From the NCBI RefSeq assembly GCF_020682705.1, contig NZ_JAGTTN010000002.1, forward strand, positions 372,001-436,000: a DNA stretch of 64,000 nucleotides. The letters are read 5' to 3'. The position numbers and the translations under genes were made by a program. Shown here in pieces: positions 56,231 to 64,000 of this stretch. Each line of letters begins with the position of its first letter. Position 1 is the first letter of the stretch. Below the pieces are notes generated by a model, which worked only from the letters and a program-made list of their open reading frames with translations, had not been told where the DNA came from and searched no databases. This stretch comes from Microbacterium allomyrinae. Lineage in GTDB: Bacteria; Actinomycetota; Actinomycetes; Actinomycetales; Microbacteriaceae.

Positions 56231-59200
56231 TCAGCCGTAGAACAGCTTCTCGAACACGCGGCGCGCGCGCCGTGTCGTGCCGAGGTAGTCCTCTTCGACC
56301 GCGGTCGCCGACCGCGGCGGGTACTCGAGCAGTCGGCCGATGCCGTCGAGCTTCTTGCGATCGACCGGGAGGACGTCACTCGTCTGTCCTGACAGCAGCG
56401 TGTTCGCCGACCGCAGACGACTTGCCAGGCGCCAGGCCTCCGCGAGCCGGTCTGCGGCGTTGGTGGCGACGATCCCCGCCTCTTCTGCGGCGCGCAACGC
56501 TCCCAAGGTCGAGGTCGTCTGCATCGTCGGAACGCTGTGCGCATGCTCGAGCTGCAGCATCTGGACGAGCCACTCGACGTCGCTGAGCGATCCGGGGCCG
56601 AGTTTGAGATGGCGTGCGGGATCGACGCCTTGCGGCAGGCGCTCGTTCTCGACGCGCGCCTTGATGCGCTTGATCTCGCGCACGGCCTTGTCGTCGACGG
56701 AAGCCGGATAGCGCACCTGATCGGCGAGTTCCATGAACGCACGGATCAGCTTGACGCTTCCCGCGACGCCACGCGCACGCAGCAGCGCCTGTGCCTCCCA
56801 CGACAGCGACCACCGGCGGTAGTACTCCGCATATGCGTCGAGCGAGCGTGCGATGGGGCCGTTGCGACCTTCCGGACGCAGGTCTGCGTCGAGGTCCAGC
56901 GGGACGCGGTGGTCCTCGGAGTAAGTCCGCAGTGCCGACACGATCTTGAGCGCCAGTTCGTGGGCTCGCTGCGGATCGACGCCGTTGGCCCGGTACACGT
57001 ACATGACGTCGGCATCCGACCCGAAGCCGAGTTCCGCTCCACCGAAACGGCCCATCGCGATCACCGAGAAGTCCAGAGCTGCGTCTTCGGGGGGCACGGT
57101 GTCGCGTCGCACCGCGCGCAGTGTCGCCTGGATCGTCACATCGGTGATCGTGGTGAGCCCCTCCGCGACCTCTTCGATGGTCACTGTGCCAAGGATCGCG
57201 GCCATCGCGACCCGCAGTTGCTCCCGCCGCCGGAGTGCGCGCACTGCCCGCATCGCCTCGTCCACCGTGTCGTGGCGCATCTGGATGGCACGCGCCTCTT
57301 CTTGCAGCGCGAGTCCGGAGCGCGGTCGCAGAAGATCGGGGTCGTCGAGCCAGGCGGCCGACTCTGGGATCCACTCCATCAGCTCTCCGACGTACCGCGA
57401 GCCCGAGAGCACTCGGGACAGGCTCTCGGCCGCGCCGGATGAATCGCGCAGCATCCGCAGGAACCAGTGCGTGTCGCCGAGTCGTTCGCTCAGACGACGG
57501 AACGTGAGCAGGCCGTAGTCGGGGTCGACGCCGTCGGCGAACCACCGGATCATCACCGGCATGAGGTGACGCTGGATCGTGGCTTTGCGGCTCAGACCGC
57601 TCGTGAGCGCCGCGATGTGACGGAGCGCGCCGGCAGGGTCGGTGAAGCCGATCGCCGCGAGGCGGTCGTGCGCCTGCGCAGTCGAGAGCCCGCGCTCGTC
57701 GGCCGAGAGGGCGGCGACGGCGGACAGGAGCGGACGATAGAACAGCCGGACGTGGATGTCGCGCACCTCGCGCTTGACCGACTCCCACAGGCTCCAGATG
57801 CCGTCGGCCGTCTCGGCGAGCCCGCTGGCCCGCGCCAGCACACGCAGATCGTCCGGTCGGGACGGCATCAGATGAGTGCGACGGAGGTGGCGAAGCTGCA
57901 CCCGGTGCTCGAGCAGTCGCAGAATCCGATAATCCCGCGAGAAGACGGATGCCTCGGCTCGGCCGATATAGCCTTCGGCGACCAGCGCATCGAGCGCGTC
58001 GAGAGTGCCGCGCTGGCGGATGCGCTCGTCGCTGAGGCCGTGCACGAGCTGCAGGAGCTGGACGGTGAACTCGATGTCGCGGATGCCGCCCGGCCCCAGC
58101 TTGAGCTGGTACGCCACCTCTTCGGCGGGGATATGTTCGGTCACGCGCTCGCGCATGCGTTGAACGCTGTCGACGAAGTTCTCTCGTGCAGCGCTTGTCC
58201 AGATCTTCGGCTGCACGGCCTCGACGTACGCCGCGGCCAGCGTCTCGTCGCCGGCGATCGGGCGCGCTTTCAGCAGCGCCTGGAACTCCCAGCTCTTCGC
58301 CCATCGGTCGTAGTAGGCGAGGTGCGAATCGAGCGTGCGAACGAGAGCGCCCTGCTTGCCCTCGGGCCGTAGATTCGCGTCGACCTCCCACAACGGTGGT
58401 TCGATCTCGATGCCCGAGATGCCCCGCATCGTCTGCACGGCCAGTCGTGTGGCGATGTCGACGACGCGGCTCTCGCCGAGCTCGGCGGTGGTGGCGTCGT
58501 CGGCGCCGCCCACGAAGATCACGTCGACGTCGCTCACGTAGTTCAGCTCACGCGCGCCGGTCTTGCCCATGCCGATGATCGCCAGTCCCGTGCGGGCGAC
58601 CTGGTCACGCGGGAATAGGCCAGCCCCGGCGACTCCGCCCGACACGCGTGTGCGGGCGACGGCGAGGGACGCTTCCAGCGCCGCGCCCGCGGCATCTGCC
58701 AGAGCCGCGGACACCGCCGCGATCTCGTCGACCGGCGACGCGCTCAGCAGATCGTACGCCGCGATGCGGGCGAGGATCCGCCGGTAGCGCACTCGGAGAG
58801 CGACCCAGGCGTGCTCGCTGCTGTCGGAGGCGAATCCCTCGACAGCGTCGACGGAGTCGAGCAGGCTCTCGCGCATCTGGCCGGCGGAGGGCAGGGTGGG
58901 CCCGGCATCCGCCAGCAGTGCCACCTCGGCGGGATGCCGGAGGAAGAACTCTCCGAAGCCGGTGGATGCACCCAGGAGCGCCCACAGGGCGCGCCACGCC
59001 TGGGGATCGGCACGCGCTTGGCGAACGACCGCTGCGTCGCGCCGCGCCAGTCGGGTCAACCCGATGAGCGCTTCGTCTGGATCGGCGGCGTGCGCCGCGG
59101 CCTCGAGTGCTGCCGAGCGCGGAACACCGGCATCCGTCTCGAGTTCATCGAGGAGACCGTCCGCCTCGGCGAGCCGGCTGAAGCCGAGCCGCGCCAGATA

Positions 59201-59233
59201 GGTGAGGGAACCGGATCGTTCGCTCGCAGTCAT
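56231..59233 (-). CDS. glnE: Bifunctional glutamine synthetase adenylyltransferase/deadenylyltransferase
   Basis: Attaches and removes AMP on glutamine synthetase according to nitrogen status. The protein has 1000 residues. Two nucleotidyltransferase domains are seen, GMGKTGARELNYVSDVDV (about 221-238) and AMGRFGGAELGFGSDADV (about 725-742), each followed by a helical GlnD-PII-uridylyltransferase-like segment. Its target is Tyr402 of GlnA. It follows glnA2 by 13 bp in the same operon and was next to glnA before the element inserted. Confidence 0.95.
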   Translation of the reverse strand: MTASERSGSLTYLARLGFSRLAEADGLLDELETDAGVPRSAALEAAAHAADPDEALIGLTRLARRDAAVVRQARADPQAWRALWALLGASTGFGEFFLRHPAEVALLADAGPTLPSAGQMRESLLDSVDAVEGFASDSSEHAWVALRVRYRRILARIAAYDLLSASPVDEIAAVSAALADAAGAALEASLAVARTRVSGGVAGAGLFPRDQVARTGLAIIGMGKTGARELNYVSDVDVIFVGGADDATTAELGESRVVDIATRLAVQTMRGISGIEIEPPLWEVDANLRPEGKQGALVRTLDSHLAYYDRWAKSWEFQALLKARPIAGDETLAAAYVEAVQPKIWTSAARENFVDSVQRMRERVTEHIPAEEVAYQLKLGPGGIRDIEFTVQLLQLVHGLSDERIRQRGTLDALDALVAEGYIGRAEASVFSRDYRILRLLEHRVQLRHLRRTHLMPSRPDDLRVLARASGLAETADGIWSLWESVKREVRDIHVRLFYRPLLSAVAALSADERGLSTAQAHDRLAAIGFTDPAGALRHIAALTSGLSRKATIQRHLMPVMIRWFADGVDPDYGLLTFRRLSERLGDTHWFLRMLRDSSGAAESLSRVLSGSRYVGELMEWIPESAAWLDDPDLLRPRSGLALQEEARAIQMRHDTVDEAMRAVRALRRREQLRVAMAAILGTVTIEEVAEGLTTITDVTIQATLRAVRRDTVPPEDAALDFSVIAMGRFGGAELGFGSDADVMYVYRANGVDPQRAHELALKIVSALRTYSEDHRVPLDLDADLRPEGRNGPIARSLDAYAEYYRRWSLSWEAQALLRARGVAGSVKLIRAFMELADQVRYPASVDDKAVREIKRIKARVENERLPQGVDPARHLKLGPGSLSDVEWLVQMLQLEHAHSVPTMQTTSTLGALRAAEEAGIVATNAADRLAEAWRLASRLRSANTLLSGQTSDVLPVDRKKLDGIGRLLEYPPRSATAVEEDYLGTTRRARRVFEKLFYG

Positions 59234-59246
59234 GCGGGACCTGACG

Positions 59247-60584
59247 TCAGAGCATCTCGAGGTTGCTCTTGAGCTCGAAGGGCGTCACCTGCGAGCGGTA
59301 CTCCTGCCACTCGCGGCGCTTGTTCAGCAGCACGTAGTTGAACACCTGCTCGCCGAGGGTCTCGGCAACGAGCTCCGACTCCTCCATGTACTCCAGAGCA
59401 TGGTCGAGGCTGGCAGGCAGCGGCGCGTAGCCCAGTGCGCGGCGTTCGGAGTCGTTGAGCGACCAGACGTTGTCCTCGGCTTCGGCCGGGAGCTCGTACT
59501 CGTTCTCGATCCCCTTGAGGCCCGCCGCGAGCATGAGCGCGAACGACAGGTAGGGGTTCGCCGCCGAGTCGAGTGCACGGTACTCGACGCGCGAGGACTG
59601 CCCCTTGCTCGGCTTGTACAGCGGCACGCGCACCAGCGCGGAGCGGTTGTTGTGGCCCCAGCAGATGAAGCTCGGTGCCTCATCGCCGCCCCACAGCCGC
59701 TTGTACGAGTTGACGAACTGGTTGGTGACGGCCGAGATCTCGTTGGCGTGGCGCAGCAGGCCGGCGATGAACTGACGGCCCACCTTCGAGAGCTGGTACT
59801 GGGCGCCCTCTTCGTAGAAGGCATTCACGTCGCCCTCGAAGAGCGACATGTGGGTGTGCATGCCGCTGCCCGGCTTGCCGGTGAGGGGCTTGGGCATGAA
59901 CGTCGCATAGACGCCCTGCTCGATCGCGACCTCTTTGATGACGGTGCGGAACGTCATGATGTTGTCGGCGGTTGCGAGGGCATCGGCGTAGCGCAGATCG
60001 ATCTCGTTCTGGCCGGGTCCGCCCTCGTGGTGACTGAACTCCACTGAGATGCCGAGGTCTTCGAGCATGCGCACGGAACGGCGGCGGAAGTCATGAGCGG
60101 TGCCGCCCGGGACGTTGTCGAAGTACCCGGCGGAGTCGACCGGCTCAGGACCCTCCGTGCCGAACGACGACGACTTGAGGAGATAGAACTCGATCTCGGG
60201 GTGCGTGTAGAAGGTGAACCCGGCATCCGCGGCCTTGGCCAGCGTGCGCTTGAGAACGTGACGCGGGTCGGCGACCGCGGGCTGACCGTCGGGAGTCGTG
60301 ATGTCGCAGAACATCCGCGCGGTCGGATCGATCTCGCCGCGCCACGGCAGGATCTGAAAAGTGGTGGGGTCGGGATGAGCGAGCAGGTCGGACTCGTACG
60401 AGCGCGTCAGACCCTCGATCGCAGAGCCATCGAAGCCGAGGCCCTCGCTGAACGCGCCCTCAACCTCCGCCGGTGCGATGGCGACCGACTTGAGCGTGCC
60501 GATGACGTCTGTGAACCACAGCCGTACGAACTTGACACCCCGCTCCTCGATCGTCCTCAGAACGAAGTCACGCTGCTTGTCCAT
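59247..60584 (-). CDS. glnA2: Second type I glutamine synthetase, not adenylylatable
   Basis: A 445-residue GSI-alpha-like enzyme. FDGSAIEGL, KPLTGKPGSGMHTHMS and HNNRSALVRVP signatures are present. In the segment matching the GlnA adenylylation site it has NVWSLNDSERR, with Trp in place of Tyr, so GlnE should not modify it. The true substrate may be glutamate or another amine, as for some actinobacterial GlnA-like enzymes. The ATG at 60584 is set by the conserved MDKQRDFVLR; GAGAGGATG precedes it. Confidence 0.93.
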   Translation of the reverse strand: MDKQRDFVLRTIEERGVKFVRLWFTDVIGTLKSVAIAPAEVEGAFSEGLGFDGSAIEGLTRSYESDLLAHPDPTTFQILPWRGEIDPTARMFCDITTPDGQPAVADPRHVLKRTLAKAADAGFTFYTHPEIEFYLLKSSSFGTEGPEPVDSAGYFDNVPGGTAHDFRRRSVRMLEDLGISVEFSHHEGGPGQNEIDLRYADALATADNIMTFRTVIKEVAIEQGVYATFMPKPLTGKPGSGMHTHMSLFEGDVNAFYEEGAQYQLSKVGRQFIAGLLRHANEISAVTNQFVNSYKRLWGGDEAPSFICWGHNNRSALVRVPLYKPSKGQSSRVEYRALDSAANPYLSFALMLAAGLKGIENEYELPAEAEDNVWSLNDSERRALGYAPLPASLDHALEYMEESELVAETLGEQVFNYVLLNKRREWQEYRSQVTPFELKSNLEML

Positions 60585-60621
60585 CGCATCCTCTCCGGTG
60601 CCCGCTGCGGCCGTTGCCAGA

Positions 60622-60849
60622 CTACTGGTCGTCGCCCGTCTCGCCCGACACCGTGCCGGTTCCCCACGAGTCGGCACGCGCTTCCTCTTCGGCCCATGCC
60701 TTCGACCGCGCTCGAATCACATCGGGGGCTTTCGCGGCCTCCTCCGGTGTGTCGAACGGGCCGGCACGGTCGACGGAGGGCGATTCGAAGCCCTTCTCCA
60801 CCTCGCCGGTCTTGAGGTTGTACCAGTACTTCTCACTGTCGCTCGTCAT
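60622..60849 (-). CDS. Short SPOR-like acidic protein
   Basis: A 75-residue acidic protein, KYWYNLKTGEVEKGFESPSV followed by GPFDTPEEAAKAPDVIRARS. It belongs to a short actinobacterial family often labelled SPOR domain-containing; the aromatic WYN-TGEVE and GPF-T-EEA patterns are typical. Function unknown. GAGGAG precedes the ATG. It diverges from ppgK. Confidence 0.7.
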   Translation of the reverse strand: MTSDSEKYWYNLKTGEVEKGFESPSVDRAGPFDTPEEAAKAPDVIRARSKAWAEEEARADSWGTGTVSGETGDDQ

Positions 60850-60936
60850 GGCGGGCTCCTCGGTCGTCGGGGGTTCCCCTCGTTGGCTCGATCCTAGTGA
60901 TCACGGCTGCTTCGCACCCGGGTCGCGCGCCGTGGA

Positions 60937-60942
60937 TAGGCT
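60937..60942 (+). promoter_or_regulatory. -10 hexamer TAGGCT of ppgK
   Basis: TAGGCT ends 6 bp before the ATG at 60949; the GTG at 60943 would start right at its end. Leaderless translation from 60949 is therefore likely. Confidence 0.45.
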
Positions 60943-60948
60943 GTGCCC

Positions 60949-61710
60949 ATGGCATCTGACGTGGCGCGCGCCGTCGGCGTGGACATCGGCGGCACCGGGA
61001 TCAAGGCGGGGGTCGTCGATCTCGACCGTGGTGAGCTCATCAGCGACCGCGTCAAGGTCGCGACTCCGGCAGGGGCTCAGCCGCCCGACGTGCTGGCGGC
61101 AGTCACCGAAGTCTTGTCGGTGCTGGGCGTCAGCGACGATGCGATCCCGCTCGGCGTGGCGTTCCCCGCGATCGTGAAGAACGGGCGAACGCTGTCGGCG
61201 GCGAACGTCTCCGACGAATGGATCGGGTTCGAAGCCGAGAAGTTCTTCGAGGACGGGCTCGGCCGCGACATCCATTTCGCCAACGACGCGGATGTCGCCG
61301 GTGTCGCCGAAGCCCGGTACGGCGCCGCGAAGGACCAGCCGGGCCTGACGATCCTCACGACTCTCGGCACCGGCATCGGCTCGGCGCTGCTGTACAACGG
61401 CGTTCTGGTTCCGAACTCGGAACTCGGCCACGTGCAGCGCGCCCGGCACGGGAAAGATGCGGAGGCGTATGCCGCCTATTCCGCGATGGAACGTCACGAC
61501 CTGTCGTGGACGCAGTGGGCCAAACGGCTGCAGTGGTACTACAGCCACATCGAGTTCCTGTTCAGCCCCGACCTGTTCGTGGTCGGCGGCGGTGTGTCCA
61601 AGCACTCCGACCAGTTCCTCCACCTGCTGTCGCTGAACACGCCGATCGTTCCCGCGGTGCACCGAAACAATGCGGGCATCATCGGCGCCGCTGCGCTGGC
61701 GCGCGGCTGA
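60949..61710 (+). CDS. ppgK: Polyphosphate glucokinase
   Basis: Phosphorylates glucose using polyphosphate or ATP. The protein has 253 residues, of the ROK superfamily. The phosphate loop is GVDIGGTGIKAG, the catalytic Asp lies in HFANDADVAGVAEARYG, and TTLGTGIGSALLYNG is the second phosphate loop, followed by ELGHVQ. The length and the short insert are typical of actinobacterial PpgK. It stands alone upstream of rnpB on the opposite strand. Confidence 0.92.
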   Translation: MASDVARAVGVDIGGTGIKAGVVDLDRGELISDRVKVATPAGAQPPDVLAAVTEVLSVLGVSDDAIPLGVAFPAIVKNGRTLSAANVSDEWIGFEAEKFFEDGLGRDIHFANDADVAGVAEARYGAAKDQPGLTILTTLGTGIGSALLYNGVLVPNSELGHVQRARHGKDAEAYAAYSAMERHDLSWTQWAKRLQWYYSHIEFLFSPDLFVVGGGVSKHSDQFLHLLSLNTPIVPAVHRNNAGIIGAAALARG

Positions 61711-61722
61711 CGCTCTGAGAGG

Positions 61723-62119
61723 GCGAATGGGCCGGCCTGTACGCCGGGTTCTGTCCGGGGGCCGAAGCCCCGTGGACGGTCATCTCTCTCGGCGACACGT
61801 TGCCGTGCCGCTCTAGCGGCCTACCCGAGGACTCGGCGAGCCGCGTCAGCATCCTCTGTCTGGCCTTGCTCCGGGCGAGGTTTACCTTGCGGGTCGTGTC
61901 ACCACGACCCCGGTGGTCTCTTACACCGCCGTTTCACCCTTACCGCGGCCGGCACTTCGACGAGCGAAGCGACCGGTGCGGCGGTCTGTTTTCTGTGGCA
62001 CTGTCTCGCGGATCACTCCGGGTGGGTGTTATCCACCGCCCTGCTCTGTGGAGCCCGGACGTTCCTCGGCGCGATACGGCGAACCGCACGCGACGCGACC
62101 GTCCAGCCGACCCATTCGC
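61723..62119 (-). ncRNA. rnpB: RNase P RNA (class A)
   Basis: Catalytic RNA that trims tRNA 5' leaders, about 397 bases. The 5' end GCGAATGGGTCGGC pairs with the 3' end GCCGGCCCATTCGC to form helix P1. On the minus strand the conserved blocks GAGGAACGTCCGGGCTCCA, GATAACACCCACCC, GGTAAGGGTGAAACGGCGG and ACAGAACCCGGCGTAC are present in the correct order. Ends are set from the P1 pairing and may be off by a few bases. Confidence 0.93.
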
Positions 62120-62126
62120 GAGCACG

Positions 62127-62132
62127 ATCCTA
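62127..62132 (-). promoter_or_regulatory. -10 hexamer TAGGAT of rnpB
   Basis: TAGGAT on the minus strand ends 7 bp before the predicted 5' end of RNase P RNA. The -35 region is not clear. Confidence 0.5.
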
Positions 62133-62180
62133 CGTGATGCCGCGCGGAGCGCCTCGGAGCGTCCCGGTTCGGCAGGGTGG

Positions 62181-62209
62181 TCGATTCGGGTGAAATTCGG
62201 GTGTATAAT
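62181..62209 (+). promoter_or_regulatory. Promoter of the LPXTG protein gene
   Basis: A perfect TATAAT lies at 62204-62209, with TG two bases before it. The -35 position 17 bp upstream holds TCGATT, a poor match. Two copies of ATTCGGGTG (62184 and 62195), 11 bp apart, abut the -10 and could be bound by an activator. Confidence 0.6.
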
Positions 62210-62268
62210 CACCGCCACCAGACCCGACTGGGGAGTCCGGCTGGCTGTGCCCGCTGGGAGGCAACGAG

Positions 62269-62907
62269 ATGAAGACGAAGACGTTTGCCGTGCTCGTATT
62301 GAGCGCGATGCTGGTCCTCAGCACACCGTTGGCGGCCGCCGCCGACGCCGACGACTATACGCCGACGGATCCTGCGACGCCGTCGCTCGCAGGTTCGTCC
62401 GCCGTCGGGGAGTGCGACCGCGACGTTCCGTGGATCTTCTTCGAGGTGGCGTTGACCGATCCCGACAAACAGGTCACGAGCAACGAGGCGAAACTCGTGC
62501 TCACCAACGGCACCGAGACGGCGACTCTCCCACTCGGTCCGCTCGTCGACGGCACGCTGAAAGGCCGCGTGCTCTGGCCGGGCGCATCGATAGACAGCTC
62601 CGGGAACGCGAACGGATGGCCCGGCTGGGCGTTCGAGAACGGTGTCTGGGTGGAGACGGACGGCAACTTCCGATGGACGCGCGGTGCCATCACCGCAACC
62701 ATCGAGGTGAACCCGTCGGTGGTGGTGCCGCTTTCGTATCCGCCGGCGACTCCTGTCTGCGATGCGAATCCCCCGCAGAGCGGTTCTGCGGCAGCGCTGC
62801 CCGCCACAGGCATGGCTGCCGCCATCCTGCCGATCACCGTATTCGGTCTGCTCGCCGCAGCTGCAGGCGTGATCCTGCTCCTGCGACGCCGGTCTGCTCG
62901 CCACTGA
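62269..62907 (+). CDS. Secreted LPXTG-anchored surface protein
   Basis: A 212-residue surface protein. A signal peptide covers residues 1-25 (KTFAVLVLSAMLVLSTPLAA). The C-terminus has the sortase signal LPATG, a hydrophobic helix and RRRSARH. The body of about 150 residues is beta-rich with two cysteines (GECDRD and VCDANPP) that may form a disulfide. It is exported and joined to the wall by a sortase. Its role is unknown. GGGAGG precedes the ATG; a perfect TATAAT is upstream. A DUF4012 gene follows by one base. Confidence 0.85.
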   Translation: MKTKTFAVLVLSAMLVLSTPLAAAADADDYTPTDPATPSLAGSSAVGECDRDVPWIFFEVALTDPDKQVTSNEAKLVLTNGTETATLPLGPLVDGTLKGRVLWPGASIDSSGNANGWPGWAFENGVWVETDGNFRWTRGAITATIEVNPSVVVPLSYPPATPVCDANPPQSGSAAALPATGMAAAILPITVFGLLAAAAGVILLLRRRSARH

Positions 62908-62908
62908 C

Positions 62909-64000
62909 GTGTCTTCGACCGCTCGGGCGCCCCGGCGTCGACGTTGGATCGTGCTGGGCCTGTCGCTGCTCGCACTGGCGGTCGTCGCGGCGGTCGTCTG
63001 GGTCGGCGCGCGCGCATTGCTCGTGAAGGCGGAGTTCGACGACCTGTTGCCCCTCGCCGACGAGGTCGGCGCAGCGGCCGCAGCAGGAGAGTTCGATCGG
63101 GTTGACGCGATCGCACCGGCGCTCGCGGAGCATGCCGACCGGGCCCGCGCACTCACCGCGGATCCGGTCTGGGCGGCGAGTGAGGCCATCCCGATGGCCG
63201 GTGCGAACTTGCGCGCCGTGCGAGTCGTCGCGGCAGAGCTCTCCCGGCTCTCGGGAGTGCTCCCCGATCTGTCAGAGGTGGCCGCGGAGCTCCAGCGGCG
63301 CTCCCCCGGGCTCGTACTGAACACTGCGGCGCTTGCGGCGGCGGCCGACGCACTCGAGGGCACTGACGCGGTGGTGACGCATTCCGTCGACGAACTCGCC
63401 GCCCTCGATGCTGATGCACTCATCGGTCCGGTCGCGACCGGTGTCGTTCGCCTCCGTGACGCCCTTCACGGTCTTGCCCCGGGGATCGGCACGCTCGCTC
63501 AGGCCGCCCGGGTGCTGCCCGCCACGCTCGGAGAAGACGGCGAGCGGATGATCCTCGTGATGGTCCAGAACCCCGCCGAGCTGCGCACCGGCGGCGGCAT
63601 CACCGGCACGTTCGCGGCGCTCCGCGCCGATCATGGGCGACTGACACTCGAACGGCAGGCAGGCTCTTCGCAGTTCCCGTCGGTCGCTTCGCCGATCGTC
63701 GCCGTACCCGCCAGCACGACCGCGTTGTACGGTGACGGCGTCGCCCGTTACATCCAGAACACGTCGATGACTCCGGACTTCGCAGCGACCGGCACCATGG
63801 CGGCGGCGTGGTGGCTGGGTCTCACCGGCGAGACCGCCGACACGGTCGTCTCGGTCGACCCGTACGTCCTTCGTTCCCTCCTGACGGTGATCGGACCGGT
63901 CGAGGTGGAGGCAGCGGGAGCGATCGGCGCCGAGAACGTCATCGACGCCCTCCTGGTGCAGCCGTATCTGTCCCTCTCACCGGAGCGACAGAGCGCCCTG
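62909..64000 (+). CDS. DUF4012 membrane protein (3' end beyond the window)
   Basis: At least 364 residues are visible from the GTG at 62909; the frame is open to the window edge. A basic N-terminus and one membrane helix (about residues 13-35, WIVLGLSLLALAVVAAVVWV) are followed by an extracytoplasmic helical region and the DUF4012 block with ILVMVQNPAELRTGGGITGT. The family is found near exopolysaccharide and surface-protein genes; function is unknown. It starts one base after the LPXTG gene stop, so the two are co-transcribed. Confidence 0.83.
   Translation, partial: MSSTARAPRRRRWIVLGLSLLALAVVAAVVWVGARALLVKAEFDDLLPLADEVGAAAAAGEFDRVDAIAPALAEHADRARALTADPVWAASEAIPMAGANLRAVRVVAAELSRLSGVLPDLSEVAAELQRRSPGLVLNTAALAAAADALEGTDAVVTHSVDELAALDADALIGPVATGVVRLRDALHGLAPGIGTLAQAARVLPATLGEDGERMILVMVQNPAELRTGGGITGTFAALRADHGRLTLERQAGSSQFPSVASPIVAVPASTTALYGDGVARYIQNTSMTPDFAATGTMAAAWWLGLTGETADTVVSVDPYVLRSLLTVIGPVEVEAAGAIGAENVIDALLVQPYLSLSPERQSAL

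Noticed and set aside
61800..63026. A long plus-strand frame across rnpB and the LPXTG gene
   Set aside because: It crosses a structured RNA gene and uses another frame of the surface protein gene; no coding features.

Overview
The window is high-GC chromosomal DNA of an actinobacterium, most likely a Microbacterium or close relative in the Microbacteriaceae. This rests on gene content: DUF3000, DUF3159, DUF3710, DUF3093, DUF4191 and DUF4193 proteins, SepH, polyphosphate glucokinase, two glutamine synthetases with GlnE, GTG starts, and RNase P RNA of the actinobacterial type. Genus is an inference; no 16S gene is present.

Layout. 1-5000: ammonium transporter (partial), ZapE-like ATPase, rhodanese, SufE and an alpha/beta hydrolase. 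5000-11500: DUF3000, RNase D-like exonuclease, the fadA/fadB beta-oxidation pair, a TetR regulator and a membrane protein. 11500-20400: dxs, acnA under a long palindrome, dut with DUF3710/DUF3159, and sepH. 20400-26550: a phosphodiesterase and a convergent parC/parE pair. 26550-31490: two complementary alanine racemase-like proteins, an ATP-grasp enzyme, a CofE-like ligase and the primary sigma factor. 31700-41520: PAC2 protein, pepA, lpdA, sucB, small membrane proteins and glnA.

41498-56132 is a 14.6-kb integrated element inserted in the last codons of glnA. It is bounded by a 20-bp direct repeat and carries integrase, repressor, excisionase, a replication protein whose gene holds iteron-like palindromes, HNH nuclease, large terminase, portal, a protease-capsid fusion, neck proteins, a short tape-measure-like protein and a sigma-like protein. 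It has no recognisable tail tube, tail fibre or lysis genes, which resembles a capsid-encoding phage satellite more than a complete prophage. 56150-64000: the original glnA terminator, glnE, glnA2, polyphosphate glucokinase, rnpB, an LPXTG surface protein and a partial DUF4012 protein.

How the genes fit together: amt, glnA, glnE and glnA2 form a nitrogen-assimilation set, and amt and glnA each have an upstream GlnR-type box. lpdA and sucB supply 2-oxoacid dehydrogenase subunits beside acnA in central metabolism. The most unusual items are the apparently split alanine racemase (one protein keeps the PLP lysine, the other the catalytic tyrosine) and the satellite-like element with its putative internal origin.
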